The notes below the pieces were generated by a model that was not told the DNA's origin, did not search any database, and worked only from the letters and a program-made list of their open reading frames with translations. Below are positions 8,820 through 17,998 of a stretch of 64,000 nt of DNA, one piece after another. The stretch spans positions 148,786 to 212,785 of the forward strand of contig NZ_PXOH01000007.1 of assembly GCF_003007785.1 (NCBI RefSeq). The letters are read 5' to 3'. The stretch's first letter is position 1. Each line of letters begins with the position of its first letter. The translations under genes were made by a program, and so were the position numbers. This DNA comes from Aphanothece hegewaldii CCALA 016 (GTDB taxonomy: Bacteria > Cyanobacteriota > Cyanobacteriia > Cyanobacteriales > Microcystaceae).

Positions 8820-9260
8820 ATGAGAGAATTAAACCGAGAAAAAACAACTGATCTTCTAAACCAGATCATGGAATTTGAACTAGCGGGAGTAGTACGATAC
8901 ACTCACTATTCTCTGATGGTTACAGGGCCACATCGTATTCCCATTGTGCAGTTTTTTCAGCAACAAGCCACCGAATCCCTCACCCACGCACAACAAGTCG
9001 GCGAAATTTTAACAGGTCTAGAAGGTCATCCTAGCTTAAAAATAGCACCCATTGAGGAAAGCTATGAGCATGGTTTACGAGCTATTTTGACGGAAAGCCT
9101 CAACCATGAAAAAAAAGCCTTAGAATTGTATAAAGTGTTGCTCGATACTGTAGAAAATGCCAGTGTCTATCTAGAAGAATTTGCTAGAGGAATGATTGGA
9201 CAAGAAGAATTACACAACATCGAAATCAAGAAAATGTTACGGGATTTTATTGATCATTAA
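8820..9260 (+). CDS. Ferritin-like protein (bacterioferritin family)
   Basis: A 146-residue four-helix protein close to bacterioferritin length (about 155). Metal ligand candidates appear in the right order: E18/E20 in IMEFELAGVVRYTH, H57 in ESLTHAQQ, and E-H pairs in LNHEKKALELY and MIGQEELHNIEIKKM. Bacterioferritins store iron and oxidise Fe2+ at a di-iron centre. Helix 1 lacks the usual long heme-binding segment, so a ferritin-like or Dps-related variant is possible. No strong ribosome binding site precedes the ATG at 8820. Confidence 0.8.
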   Translation: MRELNREKTTDLLNQIMEFELAGVVRYTHYSLMVTGPHRIPIVQFFQQQATESLTHAQQVGEILTGLEGHPSLKIAPIEESYEHGLRAILTESLNHEKKALELYKVLLDTVENASVYLEEFARGMIGQEELHNIEIKKMLRDFIDH

Positions 9261-9335
9261 AGTTAGTGGTTGGGGTTGTGATGACGTTTTTTAAGACAAC
9301 GCAACAAACCCACCTCTAGATTTAGATGATACTTT

Positions 9336-11069
9336 TTAGCATTGTTGTTTAAAGAGTAGGACTTTTTCTATTTTGGGTGTTTGATAATTGGGCAAAGTTC
9401 TTTCTAACATATAATAAATTTCTAGACTTTCTAATTGTTTTGCTCCTTGATGTTGACTGTTCCAATTATGACAAAGATACTGAGCATAATAATATCGATA
9501 AGGTGTTTGAACTTGTCTCCAGATATTTTCCATATATTTCAGCCAATACATACTAGGAAACAAAGCTGAGATTATTTTAGGCTTTTCCCAAGTCACAGAT
9601 TTTCCCTCCCGAAATAAATCAATTTCTGTGCCATCTTGTAGTTTTCCAGGAATAACATACCAACCGTCATCAGGAGAGGGATAAGGAGAAAATGCACCCC
9701 AGTTTTGATCTAATCCTAAAACTTTATTGAGTATGATCATATGTTTTGGTAAGCCATAAGAAGGATTAATTGTATTTAAGTTCCATAAAATTACACATCC
9801 TATTAAATACATAGTTATTACATTTGTAAATGTATTAAATCGAACATTTAAAGAACCGAATTTAAATTGATATAAAAGACAAGTTTTAGTCAAAATTTTA
9901 TAAATTAAATCTAAAAATAAATCAAAAATCTTTATTTTGAATAAAAATTTAAATGGTTTGAAAATTGGTAATTGAGTTAACAAATATTTAAAAGCGGAAA
10001 ATTGCTCATATTGCTGAGAATTTGAATCAATGACTAACCATAATCTATTTTTATTTTTGAGTAAATTAAAGATATCTAAATTATTTTGTACAGGAATAAA
10101 TAAATCATTGGGTAAAATTAAAAATGTTTTTAAAATCCCGATTAATTTAATAGTAGTATCACATCCTGAATTATAATAAACTTGATAGAATTCTTGAGAC
10201 TTTATCCAACGTTGACTAAGAGTATCCCAAATTGAACTAGGAATAAAAGACAGCCAAGCGATCGCACCAATAAAAGAGAATACACCAAGTCTTAATGATA
10301 AACCAAATCCGATGTGCATTAAAATAAATAAAATCACAGCAAAACTGCGAAAAAAACTCATTTTAACAGGAATAAATAACAAAAATGGTGCGAGTAATTC
10401 TATTTTTAAAGTTAAAAAATTAAAAAATACTAGCAATGAGGGAAAATTTAATAAAAAACTACCGAAACTTGTCGCCATATAATCAATACTTAATGCAGCG
10501 TAGACGGCTGTACCATCGCGCCACCACATCGGATCAGATTTTAACGCCCAGGCAAACCAATACACCATACAAACTTGTAAAGTGTAAGCTATTGTTGCCC
10601 CAGAAAAATAAGTTTTAGGAATCGTTTTCTTAGAGATATTAAGCGCACTATCAACCGAATAATAAGCACCTAATGGTAAAAAAATGCTCCAAAATAATAG
10701 TAAGGCAACCTCTTTATCGCCTCCCGTATTTATTAACCAATTTCGATTAATAATTGATACTTGTAAAAGCCAACAAATAACAATAGCAAATTGAGTTCGA
10801 TAACCAATTAATAAAGCAAACGCAGACAGAAAAGCAATAAAAAATAAGATAGCTTGTAAAGCAGGTTCCCCACTAAAAAGATGAATTGACCAAACCCAAG
10901 GTTCTGATAAACCTTGTCCTAAAAAGCTTCTGGGTAAAACTCCATAATCACTATAATGAGCAGTTAAAGAGCTAAAACGCTCCCAAAGATTAGTGATGAT
11001 TAATACAGCAAAAGCAATGCGAAAAAAAGCCAGCGATCGTAAATCGAGTTCAAAAATTTTTTTTAACAT
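9336..11069 (-). CDS. HTTM-domain membrane protein
   Basis: A 577-residue protein. The first 280 residues contain several transmembrane helices and match the HTTM (horizontally transferred transmembrane) domain related to vitamin K-dependent gamma-carboxylase: DLRSLAFFRIAFAVLIITNLW, then NTGGDKEVALLLFWSIFLPLG and WWRDGTAVYAAL. The C-terminal half has one more membrane segment (about 418-435) and a soluble part containing QNWGAFSPYPSPDDGWYVIPG. HTTM proteins are thought to be membrane oxidoreductases or carboxylases; no substrate is known. The gene is strongly AT-rich in its middle. It is convergent with the ferritin-like gene. Confidence 0.8.
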   Translation of the reverse strand: MLKKIFELDLRSLAFFRIAFAVLIITNLWERFSSLTAHYSDYGVLPRSFLGQGLSEPWVWSIHLFSGEPALQAILFFIAFLSAFALLIGYRTQFAIVICWLLQVSIINRNWLINTGGDKEVALLLFWSIFLPLGAYYSVDSALNISKKTIPKTYFSGATIAYTLQVCMVYWFAWALKSDPMWWRDGTAVYAALSIDYMATSFGSFLLNFPSLLVFFNFLTLKIELLAPFLLFIPVKMSFFRSFAVILFILMHIGFGLSLRLGVFSFIGAIAWLSFIPSSIWDTLSQRWIKSQEFYQVYYNSGCDTTIKLIGILKTFLILPNDLFIPVQNNLDIFNLLKNKNRLWLVIDSNSQQYEQFSAFKYLLTQLPIFKPFKFLFKIKIFDLFLDLIYKILTKTCLLYQFKFGSLNVRFNTFTNVITMYLIGCVILWNLNTINPSYGLPKHMIILNKVLGLDQNWGAFSPYPSPDDGWYVIPGKLQDGTEIDLFREGKSVTWEKPKIISALFPSMYWLKYMENIWRQVQTPYRYYYAQYLCHNWNSQHQGAKQLESLEIYYMLERTLPNYQTPKIEKVLLFKQQC

Positions 11070-11153
11070 AAAATCTTGACATTTTTGACAATATCCCCAT
11101 TCATTTTTAGGTAATGAATAGGGAATTTTAGGTTATTTTATTGTGATTAATTG

Positions 11154-12350
11154 TTAACTCTTTTTCTGAAATAACGCAAGTCCGATCGCTGCTAGAGCCA
11201 ATGCTACAAAAGAAAGAGGACTAGAACTAGGTTCGGGTATTGATGGTGTACCTGGAGTCGTACCTGGGGTTGTACCTGGTGTCGTACCTGGAGTTGTACC
11301 TGGTGTGGTACCTGGTGTTGTACCTGGAGTCGTGCCTGGGGTTGTACCGGGGGTTGTACCGGGGGTCGTACCTGGGGTTGTACCTGGTGTTGTACCTGGT
11401 GTTGTACCTGGTGTAGTTCCTGGTGTAGTTCCTGGTGTTGTACCTGGGGTCGTGCCTGGTGTAGTTCCTGGTGTTGTACCTGGTGTGGTTCCTGGTGTTG
11501 TACCTGGTGTAGTTCCTGGTGTTGTACCTGGTGTAGTTCCTGGTGTAGTTCCACCGTTACAATTAACTCCTACGGGACAAACACTGCCTAAAGTTCCAGC
11601 TTTGATAAAAACACCAGAATCATAAATGCCATCAGTTGAATCAGCAATATTAATAACAAGAGTATTAGTTTGTCCTTTAACTACAGGTGCGGTGAAGAGT
11701 AGAGGTGTAGTGTATCCATCTAAGCGAGTGACATCATTAGCGGGGCCGGTACCTACTGGGTTTAAGATCAAATCAGGACTAAAAGGCCCATTCGGACTAA
11801 CCGCAAGATTATTAATTGTAACCTGATCGCCGTTGCTCAAAGTCGCATAATTAACCCCATTGAGATAGAGGTTAAAAGTATCATTGAATGAAGATCCTCC
11901 GAATTCTGGAAACTCCTCCGAACCGAAAACATACTGGAAGTATAATTGATCAACAGTCTGATCGGCATCAAAACTGAGAATTAAGAAAATAGAGTCGCCC
12001 GCAACACCAGGTAAACCTAAATCAGTAATTAGATCGGGTTGACAAAAAGAGAAACACGTATTAATACCCGCTAAATCCTCAACTCGTCCTGTACTGAGGG
12101 CTACAGCAGATCCTAACCCAAAAGGATCATCAGTGAAAGTACCATAGGCTCTTGCATCACCAACTAGACTAATTTGAAAATTACTTAAACCTGCATAAGT
12201 ATTGGGATCACTACCTAACAAAGCATTTTGTAAAGCAGACGGATTATTATTTTGTGTAACGGTAAAAGCTTTAGCTGAAGTGTTGAAAAAGCTAAAACTA
12301 GCACCAATAGAAAGCATCAAAGAAGGGATTATATAACGAGAATATTTCAT
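11154..12350 (-). CDS. Choice-of-anchor L domain protein with TTPG repeat and PEP-CTERM tail
   Basis: A 398-residue exported protein. Residues 1-28 are a signal peptide ending at AKAFT. Residues about 30-260 form a domain of the choice-of-anchor L type (VALSTGRVEDLAG, LSFDADQTVDQLYFQYVFGSEEFPEFGGSSFND). Residues about 265-365 are a (TTPG)n tandem repeat. The tail IPEPSSSPLSFVALALAAIG plus a final QKKS is a PEP-CTERM sorting signal with transmembrane segment and basic end, for processing by exosortase and surface display. The repeat acts as a flexible, rigid-kinked stalk. It lies beside the large RTX-type protein gene, on the same strand. Confidence 0.88.
   Translation of the reverse strand: MKYSRYIIPSLMLSIGASFSFFNTSAKAFTVTQNNNPSALQNALLGSDPNTYAGLSNFQISLVGDARAYGTFTDDPFGLGSAVALSTGRVEDLAGINTCFSFCQPDLITDLGLPGVAGDSIFLILSFDADQTVDQLYFQYVFGSEEFPEFGGSSFNDTFNLYLNGVNYATLSNGDQVTINNLAVSPNGPFSPDLILNPVGTGPANDVTRLDGYTTPLLFTAPVVKGQTNTLVINIADSTDGIYDSGVFIKAGTLGSVCPVGVNCNGGTTPGTTPGTTPGTTPGTTPGTTPGTTPGTTPGTTPGTTPGTTPGTTPGTTPGTTPGTTPGTTPGTTPGTTPGTTPGTTPGTTPGTTPGTTPGTTPGTTPGTPSIPEPSSSPLSFVALALAAIGLALFQKKS
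11245..11556. repeat. 12-bp tandem repeat array (about 25 units)
   Basis: Degenerate 12-bp units of the kind GTTGTACCTGGT/GTAGTTCCTGGT run head to tail inside the PEP-CTERM gene and encode TTPG. Synonymous changes (GTCGTACCTGGG, GTTGTACCGGGG) are spread through the array, and longer groups such as GTAGTTCCTGGTGTTGTACC recur. This points to expansion by slippage or unequal exchange. Other frames also stay open here because of the repeat, not because they code. Confidence 0.9.
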
Positions 12351-12428
12351 TTTTCGACATCCTTTAAAAAAGCGTAAATACGAAACATACGAGGAAATGG
12401 GTAGATATAGCTTCTCTTAATTAAATAT

Positions 12429-12451
12429 GTAGGGGTTTTATTTCCAAACCC
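12429..12451. repeat. Dispersed palindromic repeat, GGGTTTGG family (diverged copy)
   Basis: GTAGGGGTTT-TATTT-CCAAACCC lies between the RTX-type gene and the PEP-CTERM gene. One arm has lost its symmetry compared with the copies at 8642, 17964 and 46949. Confidence 0.6.
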
Positions 12452-12515
12452 TGATAGACAAACCCTTAGCGACTATAAGATCAATAATCTACCCAAATAA
12501 ATCTGTTTAAATCAA

Positions 12516-15500
12516 TCAGGAAGGAGGTTCAAAACAAGGATCACCAACATAACTAAAATAAGAAGCATTGAGATCAAGTCCGCTTGCACCTTGCAAATAA
12601 GCAATGAGTTCTTGTCCATAATTTGCATAGAGAAATTGCCCTAAACCAAAGAAATCTTGTAGTACATAACCACTACCGAAACCAGAACCGCTTGTTACAC
12701 CACATTTAGGTAATTGTATTACGTCTCCTTGAGCAGGATTAAAATCAGTGATCAAAGCATAGTCATTTAGACCAGATTTGTCATAAAAATGGGGATCTAG
12801 CCCACTTCCTGCCACAAGAGAATCCCCCAAAATAAAGAGATCAGCCCCCGTACCACCTGTTAGGGTATCAATATCAAAGAAACTGGTTTGATCAGATCCG
12901 ATGATCACATCATTTCCATCGCCAGCATCAATGAAGTCGTCACCACCATTACCCCTTAAGTAATCATCACCAGCATTTGCGAAAATGGTATCATTTCCAT
13001 ATCCCAGTACTATAGTGTCACCTTTGCTAGTACCAGTCACTTGATAAACCTCAAAGTTACTAAAGTCGATCGAGTCTAATAGAGATGCTTCAACATCATT
13101 AGGATCGATGCTTCTGTAAGCGAAACCGCTTTCGTCCTCCGAGAAGACAAACATAACCATTTCGCTACCCGTATCACCTTGGGAATAGTCGATAATTAGT
13201 GTATCGATGACAGGAGATGAAACGTCGTTGATAGCAATTCCGATGATAAAATCTGTACCACCATCAACGGTATCAAACCCTAAACCCGCATTGACTACAT
13301 CTGTACCACCATCTGTACTAAAATAATTATTAACTCTGTCGAGTTGGGTGAGGATATCATTACCAAAACCCGTCTCAATGTCTTTGAAGATTTCAAAGTT
13401 TTGAATCGTAATACTATTTTGGAAAAAAGGAATAGAAGGCAGAAAAAGATTAGTACCTTGTTTTTCTGTGGTGATATCGAAGCTTTCTAAGGTAATATTT
13501 TCGCTTCTGTGGGTAAAATCATAGGATAGGGTATCGATTCCTTTACCACCATCGAGACTATCATTACCACTACCAGTGTTTATAAAATCGTTAGCGACAA
13601 TACCATCGAGACTATTATTACCACCGTTTACAAAATCATTACCTTCACTAACCCAAATCGTATCATCACCCGCACCACCGACGATCGCATCACTACGAAT
13701 CGTACCAGTTAGCACCAGACTTTCGATATCTTCAAACGTCACTTCATCTAACAGTGTGGTTTTGCCGATATCATAATGCTTGATATTACCTGTAGTAAAT
13801 CCATTGAACCCACCTTCAACACCTTCCCCATAATCATCAATGGAGTAGTCTACATAAAGGATATCGATATCTCCTTCACCATCGACAAAATCGAGTTGAC
13901 GATTACTCAAACTCGGATAAATCTTATTACTGACACCATTACCATAGAGTGTATCTCCGTAGTTGGAACCGATTAAATTTTCAATGCTAGAGAAAGTATC
14001 ACCTTCCGCATCAGCTAAGAAACCGTTATTAAATTCGAGATCGACAATGACTTTATCGGGTGAATCTAGATAACTTGCGGTATCTTCGCCATCACCCCCA
14101 TTCAGGAAATCTGCGCCAGCACCACCGATGAGGGTATCATTTCCATTAGCTCCCGATAGATTATCATTTCCAGCTAAACCTCGAATAATATTATTACCAT
14201 CATCACCTTCTAGTCTGGCATCATCGTACTTCGAGCCTTCTAAATTTTCAAAAGAGTTACCGTCTTCTAGATTACCGTCTTTCCCTGTGTAAACGAGTTT
14301 TTGCAGTTTGTCCCCACTAGCAAAACCTCCAGACAATGAATTATCTTTGAGGCTGACATTAACTCCAACACCCCCATTAGAAAGCTTGTAGGATAACCAG
14401 TCTACCCCGTTCCCGCCAATGAGTGTATCACCGATCGGGCCAGCGTAAATAATATCATTTCCGTCCCAGCCATCGATAATACCATTACCATTACTGGCTA
14501 CTAGAATGTCATCATAGCTTGACCCTGAGACATTTTCCATTCCCGTTATTGTGTCGCCTTGTGCTGTACCGCCTTGCCCTTGATGCGCCATCAAAAATAG
14601 CGGAGATATGCCATCAGGAGCCGTAATATTCCCAAATAAATTATCATTGGAGAGGTTGACAAAAACCGCAGAAGGTGAGTCAAAATAGGTAGTCGTATCA
14701 ATATTATCACCACCATCTAAATAATCTGCACCCGCACCCCCAAGGAGTACATCGTCATCGGCACCACCATTTAGGGTATCGTTGCCATCACCACCGTTGA
14801 GATAGTTTTCCTCAGAATTTCCTACAATCGAGTCATTTTTGCTCGAACCTAGAACATTCTCGATATCGAAGATAGCATCAACAGTTCCGTAACCGTCGTT
14901 AGAAGCCGTAAATAATAAAAGGTTGACATTTACGCCATTTGGTGCATCACCATAATCGGCTGTATCTTTCCCATCGTTACCGTCTAGAAAATCGTTGCCT
15001 TCTCCCCCGTTTAGGAAATCATTTCCTTTTCCTGTGGTTATTGTGTCGTTTCCAGATCCTCCTTTAATCTGCCCTGGTGCTTGCATTTCATCAAAGACGA
15101 TCGTGTCATTTCCGCCCTCACCGTTAATCACCGCTAACTTGACATTCTCGTAAGGATCTGGTATGGGGTAACTTGGATCGAATAAACCATATACTGTGGC
15201 TTTTTCGTCGGAACTTTCAGGATTATTGTAGCTTCCTCCGTCATGATCTACGGTAATGTTATCGTCGCCATCAGTTCCCTTGCGCTCAATAATTCCCGCG
15301 TTTCTAAATTGCTCTTTTTGATGTTCTGTTGGTTCAGCATCATCTACATTAAAGTAACTACTTCCATCACAGTCGATCGGTTGAGTGAAGTCAATAAGTT
15401 TAATATCAGCTAAATTCAACCGTTCAGTTACACTAAAAAATCCGAGATCGATTTCTAGCTGTCCAAAAATGATGACAGATAACCCACCATCTAACTGAAA

Positions 15501-17468
15501 AGCACAGAAAGCAGGATTAGCAATTAATTGAGAGCCTCTAACTTTATTATCAACAGTGCCATCGAGTCCATCTAAACTTTCTTTGATATTAAAACCCAAA
15601 TCGAGCGCAACACCACCACCTATAGCTAGAGAAAAAACGGCAACTGATACACCGACTTTTGCATCGATTTGCGCTCCTCCTCCTACATTGGGATGATTGA
15701 GGGGATCGGTAGGTCGAGCGACATAAAAACCATCAGTTAGATCGCCATTAGCAAGACCATAAGAATCATAACCTAATTTTACTTGTGCGCTTGCATGAGC
15801 TTCACCACCAATAGAAAAGAAAATCGGCCCAAAAATCGGTATTTTAATATCGGGTACAGTGTATTCAAAACGAAACTCAGGAGATTGATAGGTAAACAGA
15901 TCTACATTATCTTTTCCCAGTAGTAAGCTGACGACTTTTGTTCCAACATCTGCCACATCCCCATCAAATAAGGGAAAATCAAAGCCAATATCTTCTAAAT
16001 CTTTGAGAAAGTCGGGTTCTAGAGAACTAGACGTTACGAAAGAGGCTAAAGCTGCTTCAGGTGACGGCGTTGTAGTGTTTAATGGATCTGTTCTGACATC
16101 TCCTGATAGAACATAACTACCTAAATCAATTTTGCCACTTGCTCCCCCCGGAACACTTGCATTTAAAATTTCATTAAGTTGCTTGACAAATTCGCGTGTT
16201 TCTTCTGGAATACCTGGTACTAAATCTAAAAAAGAATAGCCAATAACGGGTAAGGGAGAAATAAACGGATCAAGAACTTGAGCGATCGGATCAAGAACTT
16301 CTTGCACCTTCCCTAAAACACCACCACCTAAAGTGTTTGCCAAACTTCCTACATCTAGAGTGACGTTATCAAAGGAAATACTCGGCGCTGGTGTACTCGT
16401 ATTGCTATCGTACTTCAAACCGATTAAATTAAAATCGGCTGCGATCGATGGTAATAGATCATTGCCAAAACCTGTTTCTAGTTTAAGCTTCAAGTCAGCA
16501 TTAGCTTTTTCTGTAGATGCAATACTCAGACTACCAAGATCACTAATTTTGACTCTTCCTTTACTATCAGCCATAGCACTTGTTAGGTCGGCTGTCAAGT
16601 CCCCTGTGATAGAACTTCCGTTGTCCACCGCAGTAAGATTGATAAAGCCCAATTTTCCCGTAAAATTCAAGGGATTATTACTAGAATCTTGGAGTGTTGC
16701 GCCGATTCCTGCTTGAAACTCATCATCAATCCCAGTATCTACAAAAACATTACCATCTTTATCGACTCCGAACCCAATGGCTACACCAAAATCAAGAGAG
16801 GCACTAATTCCACCACTAATATCGAGTCCTAAAAACGGTAATCCTAATTTTTCGGCTAAATCAAGTGTTGGTGTAAAACTTTTTCCGATCTTAAATTGAA
16901 AGTCGATCGCATCTGCATCATTTTGGACGAGTTTGATATCATCGATCGTAACTGCGCTATCTCCTGTAGAATCTAGCAACAAATTCAAATCCGATAGTGC
17001 ATCATACAACGCTTTCCGTACTGCATCAACACTATCTGTACCTTCTTGATTAATTTCATCGATAATTTTTGTATCGACTCCATTTAACAACTGGTTTACA
17101 TAATCCTCGACCGAAATATCATTGAGTAAAGGAACATTGTTGAGATCTTGTCCTTCTATTTTCGATCGTAGATTATCCAGTATCGATGAAATTTGACCAG
17201 CAATAAGATTTAATTTATCTTCCGCTTCATCCGTCGCCTCAACTTGAATAGTTAGCGTGGTAAGATCACTTGATGCTTGATGTTGAGCTACAGTTTGAAA
17301 AATGATTTGATTTTCTTCTACTGCAACGACAAAAATCTGGATTGGAACACTTGCTTGCTCAATTGTATCAATTTCACTATCGAGCCAAGGCCCGTATCTC
17401 AGTGCTGTTAAATTTTCATTATCTAAGGAATTATCCCAAGGAATTAACAGATTAGTTTGTTCAGTCAT
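12516..17468 (-). CDS. Large RTX-type calcium-binding repeat protein
   Basis: A 1650-residue protein. The first 700 residues have no Ca-binding repeats and read as beta-rich repeats (for example LGLPFLGLDISGGISASLDF). From about residue 735 there are many clusters of the nonapeptide GGxGxDxUx (GGEGNDFLDGNDGKD, GGAGADYLDGGDNID, GGDGNDTLNGGADDD), spaced by segments resembling ENVLGSSKNDSIVGNS. These parallel beta-roll repeats bind Ca2+ outside the cell. The last segment (FNPAQGDVIQLP, ASYFSYVGD) resembles the C-terminus of type I-secreted proteins. No signal peptide. I placed the start at ATG 17468 (MTEQTNLL), after GAGAGAAGAA; a TTG 21 bases upstream is less likely. Probably a secreted or surface-layer protein. 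Confidence 0.9.
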   Translation of the reverse strand: MTEQTNLLIPWDNSLDNENLTALRYGPWLDSEIDTIEQASVPIQIFVVAVEENQIIFQTVAQHQASSDLTTLTIQVEATDEAEDKLNLIAGQISSILDNLRSKIEGQDLNNVPLLNDISVEDYVNQLLNGVDTKIIDEINQEGTDSVDAVRKALYDALSDLNLLLDSTGDSAVTIDDIKLVQNDADAIDFQFKIGKSFTPTLDLAEKLGLPFLGLDISGGISASLDFGVAIGFGVDKDGNVFVDTGIDDEFQAGIGATLQDSSNNPLNFTGKLGFINLTAVDNGSSITGDLTADLTSAMADSKGRVKISDLGSLSIASTEKANADLKLKLETGFGNDLLPSIAADFNLIGLKYDSNTSTPAPSISFDNVTLDVGSLANTLGGGVLGKVQEVLDPIAQVLDPFISPLPVIGYSFLDLVPGIPEETREFVKQLNEILNASVPGGASGKIDLGSYVLSGDVRTDPLNTTTPSPEAALASFVTSSSLEPDFLKDLEDIGFDFPLFDGDVADVGTKVVSLLLGKDNVDLFTYQSPEFRFEYTVPDIKIPIFGPIFFSIGGEAHASAQVKLGYDSYGLANGDLTDGFYVARPTDPLNHPNVGGGAQIDAKVGVSVAVFSLAIGGGVALDLGFNIKESLDGLDGTVDNKVRGSQLIANPAFCAFQLDGGLSVIIFGQLEIDLGFFSVTERLNLADIKLIDFTQPIDCDGSSYFNVDDAEPTEHQKEQFRNAGIIERKGTDGDDNITVDHDGGSYNNPESSDEKATVYGLFDPSYPIPDPYENVKLAVINGEGGNDTIVFDEMQAPGQIKGGSGNDTITTGKGNDFLNGGEGNDFLDGNDGKDTADYGDAPNGVNVNLLLFTASNDGYGTVDAIFDIENVLGSSKNDSIVGNSEENYLNGGDGNDTLNGGADDDVLLGGAGADYLDGGDNIDTTTYFDSPSAVFVNLSNDNLFGNITAPDGISPLFLMAHQGQGGTAQGDTITGMENVSGSSYDDILVASNGNGIIDGWDGNDIIYAGPIGDTLIGGNGVDWLSYKLSNGGVGVNVSLKDNSLSGGFASGDKLQKLVYTGKDGNLEDGNSFENLEGSKYDDARLEGDDGNNIIRGLAGNDNLSGANGNDTLIGGAGADFLNGGDGEDTASYLDSPDKVIVDLEFNNGFLADAEGDTFSSIENLIGSNYGDTLYGNGVSNKIYPSLSNRQLDFVDGEGDIDILYVDYSIDDYGEGVEGGFNGFTTGNIKHYDIGKTTLLDEVTFEDIESLVLTGTIRSDAIVGGAGDDTIWVSEGNDFVNGGNNSLDGIVANDFINTGSGNDSLDGGKGIDTLSYDFTHRSENITLESFDITTEKQGTNLFLPSIPFFQNSITIQNFEIFKDIETGFGNDILTQLDRVNNYFSTDGGTDVVNAGLGFDTVDGGTDFIIGIAINDVSSPVIDTLIIDYSQGDTGSEMVMFVFSEDESGFAYRSIDPNDVEASLLDSIDFSNFEVYQVTGTSKGDTIVLGYGNDTIFANAGDDYLRGNGGDDFIDAGDGNDVIIGSDQTSFFDIDTLTGGTGADLFILGDSLVAGSGLDPHFYDKSGLNDYALITDFNPAQGDVIQLPKCGVTSGSGFGSGYVLQDFFGLGQFLYANYGQELIAYLQGASGLDLNASYFSYVGDPCFEPPS

Positions 17469-17532
17469 AATTTCTTCTCTCTCTTTCAATGCGATGATTG
17501 ACTTTCCTTTTCAACGACGAATCAGTATTTCA

Positions 17533-17577
17533 TCTCTTGCTTAAAAATTCCTTCATAGAAATTTTTATGAGCAAGAG
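17533..17577. other. Strong hairpin upstream of the RTX-type gene
   Basis: CTCTTGCT..AAAAATT pairs with AATTTTT..GAGCAAGAG around a loop of about 10 bases. It lies about 65-110 bases upstream of the RTX-type start codon, so it would fall in that gene's leader if the promoter is further upstream. It could equally be part of a small RNA on the plus strand (see the terminator at 17674). Confidence 0.55.
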
Positions 17578-17673
17578 AAAAAATGATTCACTCATGTTTC
17601 GTTTGTTTGAATTCCGAAATCGTATAAAGTTGTCGCGCACCAACTTTAGCTAATAATCTTAAAACGCGTTTTC

Positions 17674-17702
17674 AACTCATTGATGAAAAAATGAGTTTTT
17701 TT
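17674..17702 (+). terminator. Rho-independent terminator with no gene upstream
   Basis: The stem AACTCATT (17674-17681) / AATGAGTT (17690-17697) runs into seven T on the plus strand. No protein gene ends upstream on this strand: the neighbour is the divergent RTX-type gene. It may end a small RNA transcribed across 17490-17702. Confidence 0.5.
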
Positions 17703-17887
17703 AATTAAGCGCAATTTATCTTAGGTTAGGGCTACAGATACAAGATTTTGTTAGGGAAAAAGAAAATTTAGATTTTTTCCGTTTACAGTACAATCGCTAG
17801 ACACGATTAGTTGTAAAATAAATTTTTAATATTGTCAAGTTTTTTATAATATATATTACAAAAAATTAACAAAAGTTTCCAACCATT

Positions 17888-17915
17888 GTATAGACGAATC
17901 ATGGCGCGTCTCTAC
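17888..17915. repeat. Dispersed palindromic repeat, GTAGAGACG family
   Basis: GTATAGACG-aatcatggcg-CGTCTCTAC, an imperfect copy of the element at 6573, in the spacer before the FTR1 gene. Confidence 0.6.
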
Positions 17916-17963
17916 GATACCATTACTTGATTTTGCTTTATATTCAATCATGTACAGGAATTA

Positions 17964-17985
17964 GTAGGGGTTTGGTCTCCAAACC
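17964..17985. repeat. Dispersed palindromic repeat, GGGTTTGG family
   Basis: A near-identical copy of the element at 8642 (GTAGG-GGTTTGG-TCT-CCAAACC), ending 13 bases before the FTR1 start codon. It therefore replaces or surrounds the region where a ribosome binding site is expected. A hairpin here could affect translation of the iron permease. Confidence 0.7.
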
Positions 17986-17998
17986 ATATCAAATTACC

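Noticed and set aside
11204..11625. Long open frames in other frames and on the plus strand across the TTPG repeat
   Set aside because: They exist only because a 12-bp unit without stop codons is repeated; composition is pure VVPG or HQ(E/V) repeats and there are no ribosome binding sites.
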